A program made the position numbers and the translations under genes. DNA of 64,000 bases from Burkholderiales bacterium (lineage in GTDB: Bacteria; Pseudomonadota; Gammaproteobacteria; Burkholderiales; Burkholderiaceae_B). This document shows, piece after piece, positions 19,971-29,769 of the stretch (positions are counted from its first letter, which is position 1; each line of letters begins with the position of its first letter). The notes beneath the pieces were generated by a model. That model was not told where the DNA came from and did no database searches. It saw only the letters and a program-made list of their open reading frames with translations. Where the stretch lies: NCBI GenBank assembly GCA_027484315.1, contig JAIXTE010000089.1, positions 1 through 64,000 on the forward strand. Reading direction: 5' to 3'.

Positions 19971-20220
19971 CCGAACTTAGTGAACGCTGGGATGGACGAG
20001 GAAATCTGGCCTGAAGGGATTTGGTGTTTTTAAGCCATTTAATCGGCTTCTCGGACAACATGACCGAGTAGTCGATGGCTTGGTTTGAACGCAAGAAGGT
20101 CAGGTCTAAATGAGATAAATCCTCATGGTTGATTACTGAAAACTGGTTGACCCCAATACGGGACACCTGAAATTTAAAGTCAGGATTGCTGCAATGGACC
20201 ACAGAAAAAAGTACTAACAT
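19963..20220 (-). CDS. Small hypothetical protein
   Basis: 85-aa ORF overlapping the start of the 691-aa gene; GGGAGATGGGG upstream. Confidence 0.5.
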   Translation of the reverse strand: MLVLFSVVHCSNPDFKFQVSRIGVNQFSVINHEDLSHLDLTFLRSNQAIDYSVMLSEKPIKWLKNTKSLQARFPRPSQRSLSSVG

Positions 20221-20290
20221 ACCCCATCTCCCACATGATATTTTTACTTACGATATGTATGCTAGCACAAAGTACCAGACAGTCAAGTTA

Positions 20291-20580
20291 ATGAGACCAC
20301 CAAAACGCAGAACCAAGGGCACCCTGAAATAGTATCGAGAACCCCAATTGGAAGTTGAACTCTCACGGTAGAAGAGACGACATAAAGTATGAGGATGTTC
20401 TTAACTAATGGAGCCGGGAAGGAGGATTAAGTAAAGCTGTAGCGCCTACATGACCGCAGGTATTGGACAGTAGCGGCTATCGGTTTGATGGGAAGGTCAA
20501 TCAGTGCAACAAGCCCGAAGGGCGATAAAGGGCTTGTTGTAAGGAACCCGATATAAGTGCGGTTCTACGGATTCCTTACA
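20291..20580. ncRNA. Candidate structured RNA of unknown class (strand unresolved, + favoured)
   Basis: No ORF of 60 aa or more in the supplied track; 10-bp perfect stem CAACAAGCCC/GGGCTTGTTG (20507-20516/20530-20539) directly abutting a 10/11 stem TAAGGAACCCG/CGGATTCCTTA (20540-20550/20568-20578). Confidence 0.4.
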
Positions 20581-20596
20581 GTGGTACAACCTTTCG

Positions 20597-22009
20597 TTAA
20601 TAACCTTCGGGAACGCCGTAGTAATCAACAAATTTGGCTGTCTGCGACAGAAATCGTAGGCGCACTGTGCCTATGGGGCCGTTTCTCTGCTTGCCAATAA
20701 TGATCTCTGCCACGCCACGATCGGGGGTGTCTGGATTGTAGACCTCATCACGGTAAACGAACATGATCACATCGGCATCCTGCTCGATCGCCCCACTCTC
20801 GCGTAGGTCAGACATGATTGGTCGCTTGTTGGCGCGCTGTTCAAGTGATCGATTAAGTTGAGAGAGAACCACCACGGGGCAGTCGAATTCCCTGGCTATC
20901 TTCTTGAGGTCGCGAGATATAGAGGATATTTCTTGCTCCCTGTTATTTGAGGGATTGCTTGAGTTCATCAATTGAAGGTAGTCAATCAAAATCAGCCCAA
21001 TCTTACCCACCTTTCTAGAAAGCTTCCGCGCTCTGGATCTGACATCCGATGGACTCAGGGAATTTGACTCGTCTATATATAGATCGCAATCTGAAAGTTT
21101 TTCCACTCCGTGGGTAAGGCGATTCCAGTCAGGGTCTGCAATCCTTGCGGAGCGAAGGGCTTGTAGGCCAATCCCCGACTCGCTACTCAAAGCCCTAAGA
21201 GAAAGGGCTGCGGCAGGCATCTCAAGGCTGAAAACGAGAGCGGAGGTTTTTTCGATTTGACAAATATTTTTAGCCAATTCAAACGCGAAACTGGTTTTCC
21301 CCATACTAGGCCTGCCAGCGACGATGACGAGGTCCTGCTTTTGAAGCCCGGAAAGATCCTGGTCAAGATCGGCGAACCCTGTCTTAAGTCCGGAAATACC
21401 ACTTGTATCACCAGAATGATACAGGTCATCAATCTTTTCGATATTTGCGACCAAGGCATCGGAGAGTCTGACTAGATCGGTCTTGGACTTACCCTCGTCA
21501 AATAAACCAGAAATCGAATCAGCCAGGACGTCTACGATTCCAGCGCTGCCTTTGTCAAAATCTTGGACAGCCTGGTTTTTGAATGTCCCGAGTAGTTGGA
21601 AAATCTTCCTGCGGTTAGAGTGCTCCTTGACGACTTTTGCGAAATCCAGAGCGTCGTCTGGGTTTGCGGCCAAATAAGAGAGCTCTTGAAGATCCTTAAC
21701 GCTAACAGACCCAGTAATGTCTTTTGATTTTCCAATCGATGCGGCTACGGAAATAACGCCTATTTTTTGCCCATCTTCAAAGAGAGACAGTATTGAACGA
21801 AAGGATGCCTTGCAAAGGGGGTCAACAAAGTCAGCAATGGAAACAGTCTCACAAACTGACTCTATAAGCGCTCCAGTGGCCTCACGACTACCCAAGCTGG
21901 ACAGCAATATTGCCCCGACAAGACCCTTCTCGGAGTCGGCGCAACGCCTTAGAAAATCTGCCGGCAGGCTGTCTGTTGAGGCTCTCTTTGTCTCTAGCAT
22001 GGCTTTCAT
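20597..22009 (-). CDS. dnaB: Replicative DNA helicase DnaB
   Basis: 470 aa; VAGRPSMGKTSFAFELAKN, LILIDYLQLM, LKKIAREFDCPVVVLSQLNRSLEQRANKRPIMSDLRESGAIEQDADVIMFVYRDE. Confidence 0.95.
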   Translation of the reverse strand: MKAMLETKRASTDSLPADFLRRCADSEKGLVGAILLSSLGSREATGALIESVCETVSIADFVDPLCKASFRSILSLFEDGQKIGVISVAASIGKSKDITGSVSVKDLQELSYLAANPDDALDFAKVVKEHSNRRKIFQLLGTFKNQAVQDFDKGSAGIVDVLADSISGLFDEGKSKTDLVRLSDALVANIEKIDDLYHSGDTSGISGLKTGFADLDQDLSGLQKQDLVIVAGRPSMGKTSFAFELAKNICQIEKTSALVFSLEMPAAALSLRALSSESGIGLQALRSARIADPDWNRLTHGVEKLSDCDLYIDESNSLSPSDVRSRARKLSRKVGKIGLILIDYLQLMNSSNPSNNREQEISSISRDLKKIAREFDCPVVVLSQLNRSLEQRANKRPIMSDLRESGAIEQDADVIMFVYRDEVYNPDTPDRGVAEIIIGKQRNGPIGTVRLRFLSQTAKFVDYYGVPEGY

Positions 22010-22151
22010 AACACTCCTGTTTTTTTATTATTTATACACTATTTCCCTTGTTTTTTCAATAGCCCATCCAATAATGTTGATAAAGCACATCTTTTTTGGA
22101 GCATCAATATTTTGTTGCCTATAATTTATTCAACTGTGTAAGAGGATAAAC

Positions 22152-22472
22152 ATGTCCACGACTTCTAGCTCAAGATCAATAAATGACCTCATAGAAAGCG
22201 GTCGTCAAAAAAGACTCCAGATAAGCCCGGAGGAACAACGGGAAGCTACAAGACGAATACTTGATAGAGTGCGTCAGCCAAACAGCGTATCAGACGCACC
22301 CGAGGTAGGGGAAACAAGCGGTCTAATTGCGAAGCTAAAACCAAGTTCAATCAGGCAGAGGGGGTTGTTCTGGTTGAGCCAGCTCGGCGCCTTTGCTGAG
22401 GCCATGATGAAAGGAAAGTACAACAGTGCCATGGCTATCAGGGCGTACGAAATGGTTCAATCGATTTCCTAA
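22152..22472 (+). CDS. Small hypothetical protein
   Basis: 106-aa ORF with AGAGGA RBS. Confidence 0.5.
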   Translation: MSTTSSSRSINDLIESGRQKRLQISPEEQREATRRILDRVRQPNSVSDAPEVGETSGLIAKLKPSSIRQRGLFWLSQLGAFAEAMMKGKYNSAMAIRAYEMVQSIS

Positions 22473-22480
22473 GGTGTTAA

Positions 22481-23941
22481 GTGAATCCAGTTAAATCAAA
22501 AACAAAATCAAACTCCATGGCTCCCCTTTTGGGTGGGGCTGTCCTAATAGCCGATAGGAATCCATCCGCTCAAAAACCCCTGAAGGATGAGCTGAATTCC
22601 CTTGGAGTTAGAAATATTGAATCTGTCACCGACCTGGGTGAGCTCATGAGGGCCACAAAGAAGTCGTACGACATCATTTTTCTTGATTCCCATTTTAGCG
22701 AGAAACGCAGTGCCGGCTCTATTCTCGAAGAGCTCCGTCTATTGAAAGTTCCATCAAAAACAATGATCTTCGTGATTTCCAACGATCGAAGTTCCGGCTT
22801 CCTTCAGATGCTAATAGAGCACGAGCCAGATGAGTACATCATCAAACCGTACTCGGCAGAAGATGTATCCAAGAAAATCATAAAGGCCTACCAACGAAAG
22901 AAAACGCTACTGCCGATTGATGAGTTGTCTTCCGCGGGAAAAGTTGGTGATGCGCTTGAGGCCGCCGAGCGGCTCTCTGAAGATTTCCCGCAGTACAGAA
23001 AGGAAATTTTTAAAAAGAAGATTGGCTGCCTTGTCAAAAATAACCAGGATGAAAAAGCTCAAGAGTTGCTGAGGCAACAAGTTGTTAAGGAATCTCACCC
23101 TTGGATGGAGGTTGCCCTTGCTAAACTACTTATTGCGCAAGGTGAACTGGAAGAGGCTGATTCGTGGCTGAGAAAGGCACTGAACACAATGCCGGAGTAC
23201 TCCGATTCGGCTGATACCCTGGCCATGTTGCTTCATAGCCAAGGGAAGTCAGATGAGGCGTTAATGGTCCTTGAGGGGCTTGGCGCCGCAGGACAAGGTA
23301 GCGTGCGGAGGGTTCGATTTATGCACGGGCTTGCCGCCATCGTAGGTAACCGGCAGTTAGAAAAAAATCTGATCAACAAAGCGATTGACCGATCGGGTTA
23401 TGGACTACTTGCAGAGGTAAGGGATTATCACCGGCTGGCTTTGATGTACTGCGATGAAGGCAGGATTGATGAAGCGATACAGTCCTGTATTCCGATAAGA
23501 CAATTCGCTGATCCTGTCGATATCGAGGTCATTGAGCCCCTTGTCCGAATAAATGCCGCGCTAAAAAATGGCGAAGAAGGTAAAGCTAGGGAAATACTAT
23601 TCGCATTGGGTAGAAAAATTGACCTTCGCGAACCTAGCCTGTCTTGCTCTGCTTGTTTTGAGCTTGCCAAGGCCTGCTTACAGCTCGGGAAGGAGTCAGC
23701 GGCTGAGAAATATCTGGGATACATCAAAGACAGAAAACACGACTTCTACTTTCAAAGCGAGATCGATGCTCTGTCCAGTGATATTGATGAAGCTCTAAGG
23801 GAAAAGAAACTCGACTCAGAAGGTGAGACGGCTCCAAGGCAGATCGAGAGTAAACCTGTTCTTGATGTTGGTAGCGCCAGGGTGAACGGGGATCTTGCTA
23901 AAAAACTTCAGGGCGTTCTAGCCACGCCGGGTGGACAATGA
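22481..23941 (+). CDS. Response regulator receiver-TPR protein
   Basis: Receiver domain VLIADRNPSAQK...YDIIFLDSHF...IKPYSAED then TPR repeats. Confidence 0.8.
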   Translation: MNPVKSKTKSNSMAPLLGGAVLIADRNPSAQKPLKDELNSLGVRNIESVTDLGELMRATKKSYDIIFLDSHFSEKRSAGSILEELRLLKVPSKTMIFVISNDRSSGFLQMLIEHEPDEYIIKPYSAEDVSKKIIKAYQRKKTLLPIDELSSAGKVGDALEAAERLSEDFPQYRKEIFKKKIGCLVKNNQDEKAQELLRQQVVKESHPWMEVALAKLLIAQGELEEADSWLRKALNTMPEYSDSADTLAMLLHSQGKSDEALMVLEGLGAAGQGSVRRVRFMHGLAAIVGNRQLEKNLINKAIDRSGYGLLAEVRDYHRLALMYCDEGRIDEAIQSCIPIRQFADPVDIEVIEPLVRINAALKNGEEGKAREILFALGRKIDLREPSLSCSACFELAKACLQLGKESAAEKYLGYIKDRKHDFYFQSEIDALSSDIDEALREKKLDSEGETAPRQIESKPVLDVGSARVNGDLAKKLQGVLATPGGQ

Positions 23942-24129
23942 GCATGGGGAAGAGAAAGAAAGGCGAAGTTATCTATTTTCCTGACAAGGAGCAAATAGAG
24001 CCCCGATTAAGCGAACCTCAATCTATGGCCCGGTTCTTTGCGTTAGTTTTTTTTAGCGGGCGTTGGGGATGGAATCTTAAATCAGATTTTGGCCCGGCTG
24101 TGGAACACGGAAAGACATCAAATAAATAG
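23938..24129 (+). CDS. Small hypothetical protein
   Basis: 63-aa ORF overlapping preceding stop codon. Confidence 0.35.
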   Translation: MSMGKRKKGEVIYFPDKEQIEPRLSEPQSMARFFALVFFSGRWGWNLKSDFGPAVEHGKTSNK

Positions 24130-24180
24130 GTTAGCCTGGGCCGAAAAAGTAACAGGATTTTAAAAATTAGCCACAAGAAG

Positions 24181-24807
24181 CTAATCGGAATTGAAAACAG
24201 TTGTCTCAGTCAGGTCAATTAAGATCCTCTCTCCCTCCTCGGTGAGAGTGGCCTCATGAACGGTCCTCTCCACCCCCAGTTTGTTCCGAATGGAAACCTG
24301 CTTAGCACAAAGGATGGGCAGGGCCGGAGACTTCTGGGCTCCCTTCTTTTTTTGAAATAAGTACTGATCTAAGGGCAGGCTTCCCGAAGAGGTGAAGTTA
24401 TCAATAAATCGACGCGTTTCGTTTTCATTTAATCCCATCACTTCAGCCGATGGCTCGATCAGTGCGGGCTTCCCCTCGATAACTTTTAAACATAAAAACA
24501 GGAAAAGAGCGGCCTCGAAAACGAATACCCTGTCGTCCTTAAGCCCTCTAAGTAGTGAGGTACACGTTAAAGCCTTAATAACAAGACTGGCGTCTAAAAC
24601 ACCCAATTCAGCAAGCTTTCGTCTGTCAAATCCAACCCCCCTGCCCTTTGGTTTTGCCGGGGATTTTCTTTCTTCTGGGTCGTCTGTTTCGTTGACCTGG
24701 AAATCAGAAAAGAGGTCTTCTTCAACGATCTTTCGTATTTCGTCATTGATCTCGACAGGCCTGTTTTTTGTTGAACTGATCACGTGCTCACCTTGACTGA
24801 AAGACAA
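24181..24807 (-). CDS. Hypothetical protein
   Basis: 208-aa ORF. Confidence 0.5.
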   Translation of the reverse strand: MSFSQGEHVISSTKNRPVEINDEIRKIVEEDLFSDFQVNETDDPEERKSPAKPKGRGVGFDRRKLAELGVLDASLVIKALTCTSLLRGLKDDRVFVFEAALFLFLCLKVIEGKPALIEPSAEVMGLNENETRRFIDNFTSSGSLPLDQYLFQKKKGAQKSPALPILCAKQVSIRNKLGVERTVHEATLTEEGERILIDLTETTVFNSD

Positions 24808-24847
24808 ATGATAGTTTATTCTACTTTATATATGGTACGCAAATATA

Positions 24848-26779
24848 TTGCCTACTCCCGGCAAAAAAAGGCCTCTAATGTTTGGTAAAAAGAAAAGCGA
24901 AATACGTACAGGTCGAGATCTGGCCGCTGAGAGGCTGCGTGGTGCAATACATGAGCAGCAAAGAGATTCAATGGCCAAGGAGGCACAGAGAGTCTCTCAG
25001 CTAGAAGATGCTGTTAAAAACGTAAACTACCCCAAACAAGAACACACTAGTGTGGGAGAACCCCCGAGAGACAGTACTCCATCAGTTGCCTCTCTTTTGG
25101 GGCCAAGGAAAACTATTCAGCTTGATCAGATCTCCGCTGGAAGACCTGAATCCGCTGACGAAGAACATAACGAGTCCTGTCTGCCAACGACATGGAGGAA
25201 GCTAGACTCGGAGATGGTTTCTACGATGAAAACCAGATTGATCAGTGAAGAGTCACCTTTGAGCGCCGATAAGAACCCGCGATCAGGCGAACACTCCATT
25301 CGTGATAATGCGCGAGGCCAGATTAAAACGAGCATGGCGGCCGGAACTGATTTCGAGGGTTTTGCCGATTTTGTTAGACGTAAGGATGCTCTTGCCATAG
25401 ACATGAATGCCCTTTCGGATAGGTCGCACAAGGATGAAACCGCCTTAAAGAACTGCCAGGCGCGGGGCATTAAAGATGGTGGCTCGCTATCACTCGATAT
25501 AGAGACATCACTGCTTGATTTAGAAAAGGGGCTTTCACAGCCGGTATATTCTTATGATCTAGATTTTTCGGTGGATCTATCCAGCTCAGTTGCAGGTGAA
25601 GTCGATCCTGAGAGACTTCCAATCCTGTCGGAGGCAGTCGAAGAGAAATGCCTTGCGCAGCTAAACGTCACATCGAGTTACGGCATAAGCCACTCAACCG
25701 GCTTTCCTGGGCTTTTTTATTCGCTGTTGATGTCGCTTAAGAAACATAAGACAGTAGAGTATGGAGTGCAGGTCGTCCAGATAGAGGGGGATGATCATAA
25801 AAACAATAACCTTGCCCTTTTTTCCAGTCCGGGCGCCGTCGGACCAGCGGCCTCACATTGCTTGATCAGAAGCAAAGAAGTGAGGGCCCCTAACTCTAGA
25901 AATGAACCATTTCATCTGTTCAGACCAAGGATCTTGCCGGTCGGGTCAACGTTAGGAAAGATATACGACAGGGACGTTGAATGCGGCCCCTTCTCTAAAT
26001 GGCTTTCTCCGGTGTCGAGTTCCGATCAAACCTTAGTAATCAGGGAATCGGTCGAGCATCTCCTCGCGAACCTTCGTCAATCACTGGAGCTTTATGTAGC
26101 AGAGGCGCAAGCCATTTCCAGGTTATTAAAAGAGCAAAAGATGATTCCGAGCACATCTTTGTCTGGAAATCTAAAGTTTTCAAGATTGTTCTTCGAGAGA
26201 AATCAGAGGGTGCTATCAAAGGCCGCGATTCCTGTTTTGACACAAAAGGCAAGCCAGGTTGACTCCCTGGTTTGGGAGTACCTTAGCGACGTCGAATGTC
26301 TCACTGAACAGCACTACAAAAATGTCCCCCAAGGTGAATGCCCGGTGGAGTTGGCTTTGTTACATTGCCTCGCCAGGGTTGCCAAAGATAAGCGGTGTTC
26401 TCTGGCAATGCTCCGTGGCATGGCCTTGCTTGACTCCATGCTAAAAACGGGCTCCGGAATCCAACCCACTCAAGCCCCAGAAAACGCTGCCGGAATCCAA
26501 GTTCACATTAAAGAGCAGATCGAAGAATCACTTGCGGATTTCTCACTGGAGTTTGAGAACTCGCCAGTAAGGTTTATTGAAAGCTCATTCTTTGATAGGT
26601 GGGTGTATTCGTCCTCAATAGTTGAGGTGGTCCAAGTTAAAGGCGAAGAGCCCTTTGCCATTGGGGCATTGATCGACTCGATCATCCACCAATTTCACGA
26701 CCTGCAGGTGAAGATAGAAATACTAGGGCTTTCAAGGCCTGATCTGGCTGCGCTCTCCTACGACCTTCAGCAATCCTGA
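24848..26779 (+). CDS. Hypothetical protein (643 aa or slightly shorter)
   Basis: Long ORF; alternative start at MFGKKKSEIRTG. Confidence 0.6.
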   Translation: MPTPGKKRPLMFGKKKSEIRTGRDLAAERLRGAIHEQQRDSMAKEAQRVSQLEDAVKNVNYPKQEHTSVGEPPRDSTPSVASLLGPRKTIQLDQISAGRPESADEEHNESCLPTTWRKLDSEMVSTMKTRLISEESPLSADKNPRSGEHSIRDNARGQIKTSMAAGTDFEGFADFVRRKDALAIDMNALSDRSHKDETALKNCQARGIKDGGSLSLDIETSLLDLEKGLSQPVYSYDLDFSVDLSSSVAGEVDPERLPILSEAVEEKCLAQLNVTSSYGISHSTGFPGLFYSLLMSLKKHKTVEYGVQVVQIEGDDHKNNNLALFSSPGAVGPAASHCLIRSKEVRAPNSRNEPFHLFRPRILPVGSTLGKIYDRDVECGPFSKWLSPVSSSDQTLVIRESVEHLLANLRQSLELYVAEAQAISRLLKEQKMIPSTSLSGNLKFSRLFFERNQRVLSKAAIPVLTQKASQVDSLVWEYLSDVECLTEQHYKNVPQGECPVELALLHCLARVAKDKRCSLAMLRGMALLDSMLKTGSGIQPTQAPENAAGIQVHIKEQIEESLADFSLEFENSPVRFIESSFFDRWVYSSSIVEVVQVKGEEPFAIGALIDSIIHQFHDLQVKIEILGLSRPDLAALSYDLQQS

Positions 26780-26825
26780 TTATCAACGGTGTGCCAGGAT
26801 AGCAAAAACAACTGAGACTAACACA

Positions 26826-27026
26826 ATGAATAAAGCGACGATCATAGGCAATCCGGGGAAGAAAACCGAAGTGAAGGCGGCCCCTGAGGGAAGTATTCTT
26901 TTGTCGACAAGCGTAGCAACAATCATTCAATGGAAAAATAATAACGCCGGGGGAAAAAAGACGGCAGCGCACCGGTTCAACATTCTGGATGGTCGCGACA
27001 AAGTAAAAATTATTCGGGAAGCCTGA
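26826..27026 (+). pseudogene. Truncated single-stranded DNA-binding protein (SSB)-like ORF
   Basis: MNKATIIGNPGKKTEVKAAPEGSILLSTSVATIIQWKNNNAGGKKTAAHRFNIL resembles the SSB N-terminus (MNK.xLIGNLGKDPEV...SVAT...W..TEWHR) and stops at 66 aa. Confidence 0.55.
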
Positions 27027-27124
27027 TGAGAAACGCTCTCACGAGAACCGCTGCTTCCGGTGGCGCACCGGTGGAACTTGGTGAAGACATCGATTTTGCG
27101 CAGATGCACTTGAGGCTTATCTGA
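27026..27124 (+). CDS. 32-aa ORF translationally coupled to the SSB-like ORF
   Basis: TGATG overlap on both sides: MRNALTRTAASGGAPVELGEDIDFAQMHLRLI. Confidence 0.35.
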   Translation: MRNALTRTAASGGAPVELGEDIDFAQMHLRLI

Positions 27125-28140
27125 TGCAAGAAAAAGATAAGGAATTGTGTGCCGTCGCTGTCGTGCAGCAATGTATGAATTTCCCGTTTGGATACAGCGC
27201 TGAATCAGAGATATTCAAGGGTCTGATAGCCGATTTTGATGCGGCTGAAAGCGAATTCGAAGAAGCCAGATTTATATCAAAACTACGATCTCTGGGGGCG
27301 ACTCCACGAAGTGAATATAAAGAGATGCCCGACGAATACCTTATGAGGATTGTTGCCCGCGGAGTGTTTCTATACGAGTCAATGGTAGCCGATTGCCTAA
27401 CAGTGTTGTACACGGCGCTCGACTTCACAAATGATGAGTGGGATCGGAAGAAAAAGGTTTCTGAGCAACTGAGGCTTTACGCAAGAAAATACACTGGGAT
27501 CAACGGCCTACTGATTGTCAATCCAAGCGATGTCCCTGGGGATGCGTTCTACCGTAGTTGCGAAAAAAAATCTCTTCTGTGGCTGACGAACTTCATTGAA
27601 TTCGAAGATGTAAAAATGTTTGACTCCGTGGTCTCAGGCGTCACCCTCGGTATAAATCTATCCGAAGGTGATTTCTGTATATCACCTCGATTCCAAGGGG
27701 TTAAACGATCGGCACTTACCGGTTGTGTACAAAGAAGTATTACAGCTATGCAGTTATCGTTCGATTTCATCTTCAATCTGGCTGATGAAATACTTTCGCA
27801 GCTCAATAAAACCCTGGATCTATTTGACCAGTCGGGCGCTTCTACCGATCCGATGGGGGATCCCGAGTTTGGTTCTTTGTACCAGCATGTATGTCAGATA
27901 TGCGATAGCTTTACACCTCTTTTTTCTGCCCCAAAATATGACGTACAAACCTGGAAAAACGGAATGTGGTTGCTGGAAGAGACGCTTCATGGCAATCCAT
28001 ATGCGTGGTCTGAGCGGCATGTACGGCCACATGTTTTCGCATTGAAGGGCAGTAGGCTATCCAGAATGGACGGGGTTCTTATTCCTACGCCATCGACATC
28101 AAGGTTGGTTCGGAGGAGCACTGAGGCATGGCTTAACTAG
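27124..28140 (+). CDS. Hypothetical protein
   Basis: 338-aa ORF, start coupled to preceding stop. Confidence 0.55.
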   Translation: MQEKDKELCAVAVVQQCMNFPFGYSAESEIFKGLIADFDAAESEFEEARFISKLRSLGATPRSEYKEMPDEYLMRIVARGVFLYESMVADCLTVLYTALDFTNDEWDRKKKVSEQLRLYARKYTGINGLLIVNPSDVPGDAFYRSCEKKSLLWLTNFIEFEDVKMFDSVVSGVTLGINLSEGDFCISPRFQGVKRSALTGCVQRSITAMQLSFDFIFNLADEILSQLNKTLDLFDQSGASTDPMGDPEFGSLYQHVCQICDSFTPLFSAPKYDVQTWKNGMWLLEETLHGNPYAWSERHVRPHVFALKGSRLSRMDGVLIPTPSTSRLVRRSTEAWLN

Positions 28141-28710
28141 GGTTAGTTGATCGTTGGACATACGAAGGTCAAATAACCTGATTACGTCCATCCCCAGGAT
28201 AACCTCACTACCTGCGGTAGGAAGAAGCAAGGCATTCACTAAAAACTCGACTCCGGCAAGCGAAACTGCTTGTTTTGCTAGAACCCTTGCCGGTACCAAG
28301 CCTCCCGAGGTCTCTACGACAAGTACCTCATGAGAAACCAATTCGGCGCCTCCTTCCAGATTCAGTAAATTGACCGGAATCGCCGTCTGGCTCGCACCGG
28401 TATCCAATAGGTAAACCATTCTTGTTCCGTTAAGCTTTCCCTCTAGAAAGAAGTTATCCCCTGTTTTTCTATAAAGCGAGGGTTTTCCGCAACCAGTGGT
28501 TGAGCTAACAAGAACAGAGAGGGGTTTGCTGTAAGTAACTGGGGCCGCAGAATAACCTGAAATCGAGAAGTAGAGATACGTAAAAGCAGCCCCAGCCAGG
28601 GACATTGTGACGCAAAGTACCGTGAAAGCGACTATTTGAACTGCCGTGGAAGCCTTATCGTAGATGCGCATGGTTATTCCGCTTTTTAGAGCACTCATAT
28701 TCTTGTGCAA
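28099..28710 (-). CDS. Membrane-anchored retropepsin-like (clan AA) aspartic protease
   Basis: N-terminal TM; VYLLDTGASQTAIP catalytic motif and VILGMDVIRLFDLRMSNDQLTLVK. Confidence 0.8.
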   Translation of the reverse strand: MHKNMSALKSGITMRIYDKASTAVQIVAFTVLCVTMSLAGAAFTYLYFSISGYSAAPVTYSKPLSVLVSSTTGCGKPSLYRKTGDNFFLEGKLNGTRMVYLLDTGASQTAIPVNLLNLEGGAELVSHEVLVVETSGGLVPARVLAKQAVSLAGVEFLVNALLLPTAGSEVILGMDVIRLFDLRMSNDQLTLVKPCLSAPPNQP

Positions 28711-28770
28711 AGTAATTTCAACAACCTATGATACAGACATGATTACAAATTCCAAAAAAAGAGGCTATTA

Positions 28771-29397
28771 ATGAGTTATTGGAACCGTGTGCATGGCGTA
28801 GAGGATCGCTCAAATGAGAGGGGAGAGCCGGGGGTTGTTATCAAAAACCTAAAGGGTGAAGATGTTGAATTCGTTCAGGGCACTTTCGAGAGCCTTGATA
28901 GCCCGGCAACCCTGGCTGGAATTCGGAAGGCCTCAACAACGCTTGCCGATGATGCCGAGATAGTGGACTCTCAAACGATTGCCTCACTAAAAAGCGAAGG
29001 TAGAGTGGTGCGTTACTCAGCAGGCCGAGAAATCTACAACTCAGAACTGGGTAATGATGCCCCGCCTCCTTTTATTATTGAGGTGTCCATGGCATATGCT
29101 TCGGAACAAGACATAGTCCGAACACTCAGGGATCATAAGGTTGACGTGATCAGGGAAATTACGCAGGGTGATGTAGGATTCGGGACGATAAGAGAATCTG
29201 GCGGGTTGAACCAATCTGACTCGAATTACGTCCTGCTGGGGGTGGGTTCTTCAGAAGTCTCTGTCATAAAGATTCACTCTATTGATGGGTCCCCCCCTAC
29301 CCAGGGGGACCTAAGTCAACTTATTGAGCAATCAAGAGAGATGGGGATGTCACGGATGGCTCCACCGCCGAATAGATCTTCATCACCGTCGATGTGA
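28771..29397 (+). CDS. Hypothetical protein
   Basis: 208-aa ORF followed by a terminator. Confidence 0.55.
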   Translation: MSYWNRVHGVEDRSNERGEPGVVIKNLKGEDVEFVQGTFESLDSPATLAGIRKASTTLADDAEIVDSQTIASLKSEGRVVRYSAGREIYNSELGNDAPPPFIIEVSMAYASEQDIVRTLRDHKVDVIREITQGDVGFGTIRESGGLNQSDSNYVLLGVGSSEVSVIKIHSIDGSPPTQGDLSQLIEQSREMGMSRMAPPPNRSSSPSM

Positions 29398-29414
29398 CAT
29401 CGGCTTACTAAATG

Positions 29415-29440
29415 AAAAGGGAGCGGCGCTCCCTTTTTTT
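29415..29440. terminator. Intrinsic terminator
   Basis: AAAAGGGAGC-GGC-GCTCCCTTTT hairpin with T-run. Confidence 0.8.
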
Positions 29441-29708
29441 ATTTGGTAATTCCAGGGCGCTTAGATAGGAAAGCCAAGGTGAGCCAAGAAAATGCTCCGG
29501 CGTAGAGAAACACATCCTGCTCAAGTGCGGGATCAAAAATCACAAGCTGGGAAAACAAAACAAAGATCGCTATGGGAATCAAAAGGGACGAGCCGGAAAG
29601 GCTGACATTGAACTTGGGCAACTGGTGATAAGAGAGCACAAACCTGCACAGAAATGAGAAAGCCTGAAAGCCGAGCATGAAAAATATTAGGCTAGTCCAG
29701 AAGCTCAT
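29439..29708 (-). CDS. Small membrane protein
   Basis: 89-aa ORF with several hydrophobic segments. Confidence 0.45.
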   Translation of the reverse strand: MSFWTSLIFFMLGFQAFSFLCRFVLSYHQLPKFNVSLSGSSLLIPIAIFVLFSQLVIFDPALEQDVFLYAGAFSWLTLAFLSKRPGITK

Positions 29709-29769
29709 AACTCAACGCCAGAATAAAATTTAACACGCAACCGCCGGCATGCCACACAGCAACGGCCCC

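Noticed and set aside
20281-20596. RNase P RNA, tmRNA or group I intron
   Set aside because: None of the conserved core strings of these RNAs that I know were recognised; left as unknown structured RNA.
8106-22009. Complete prophage
   Set aside because: Replication-like genes are present but no capsid, terminase, portal, tail, integrase or lysis genes were recognised.
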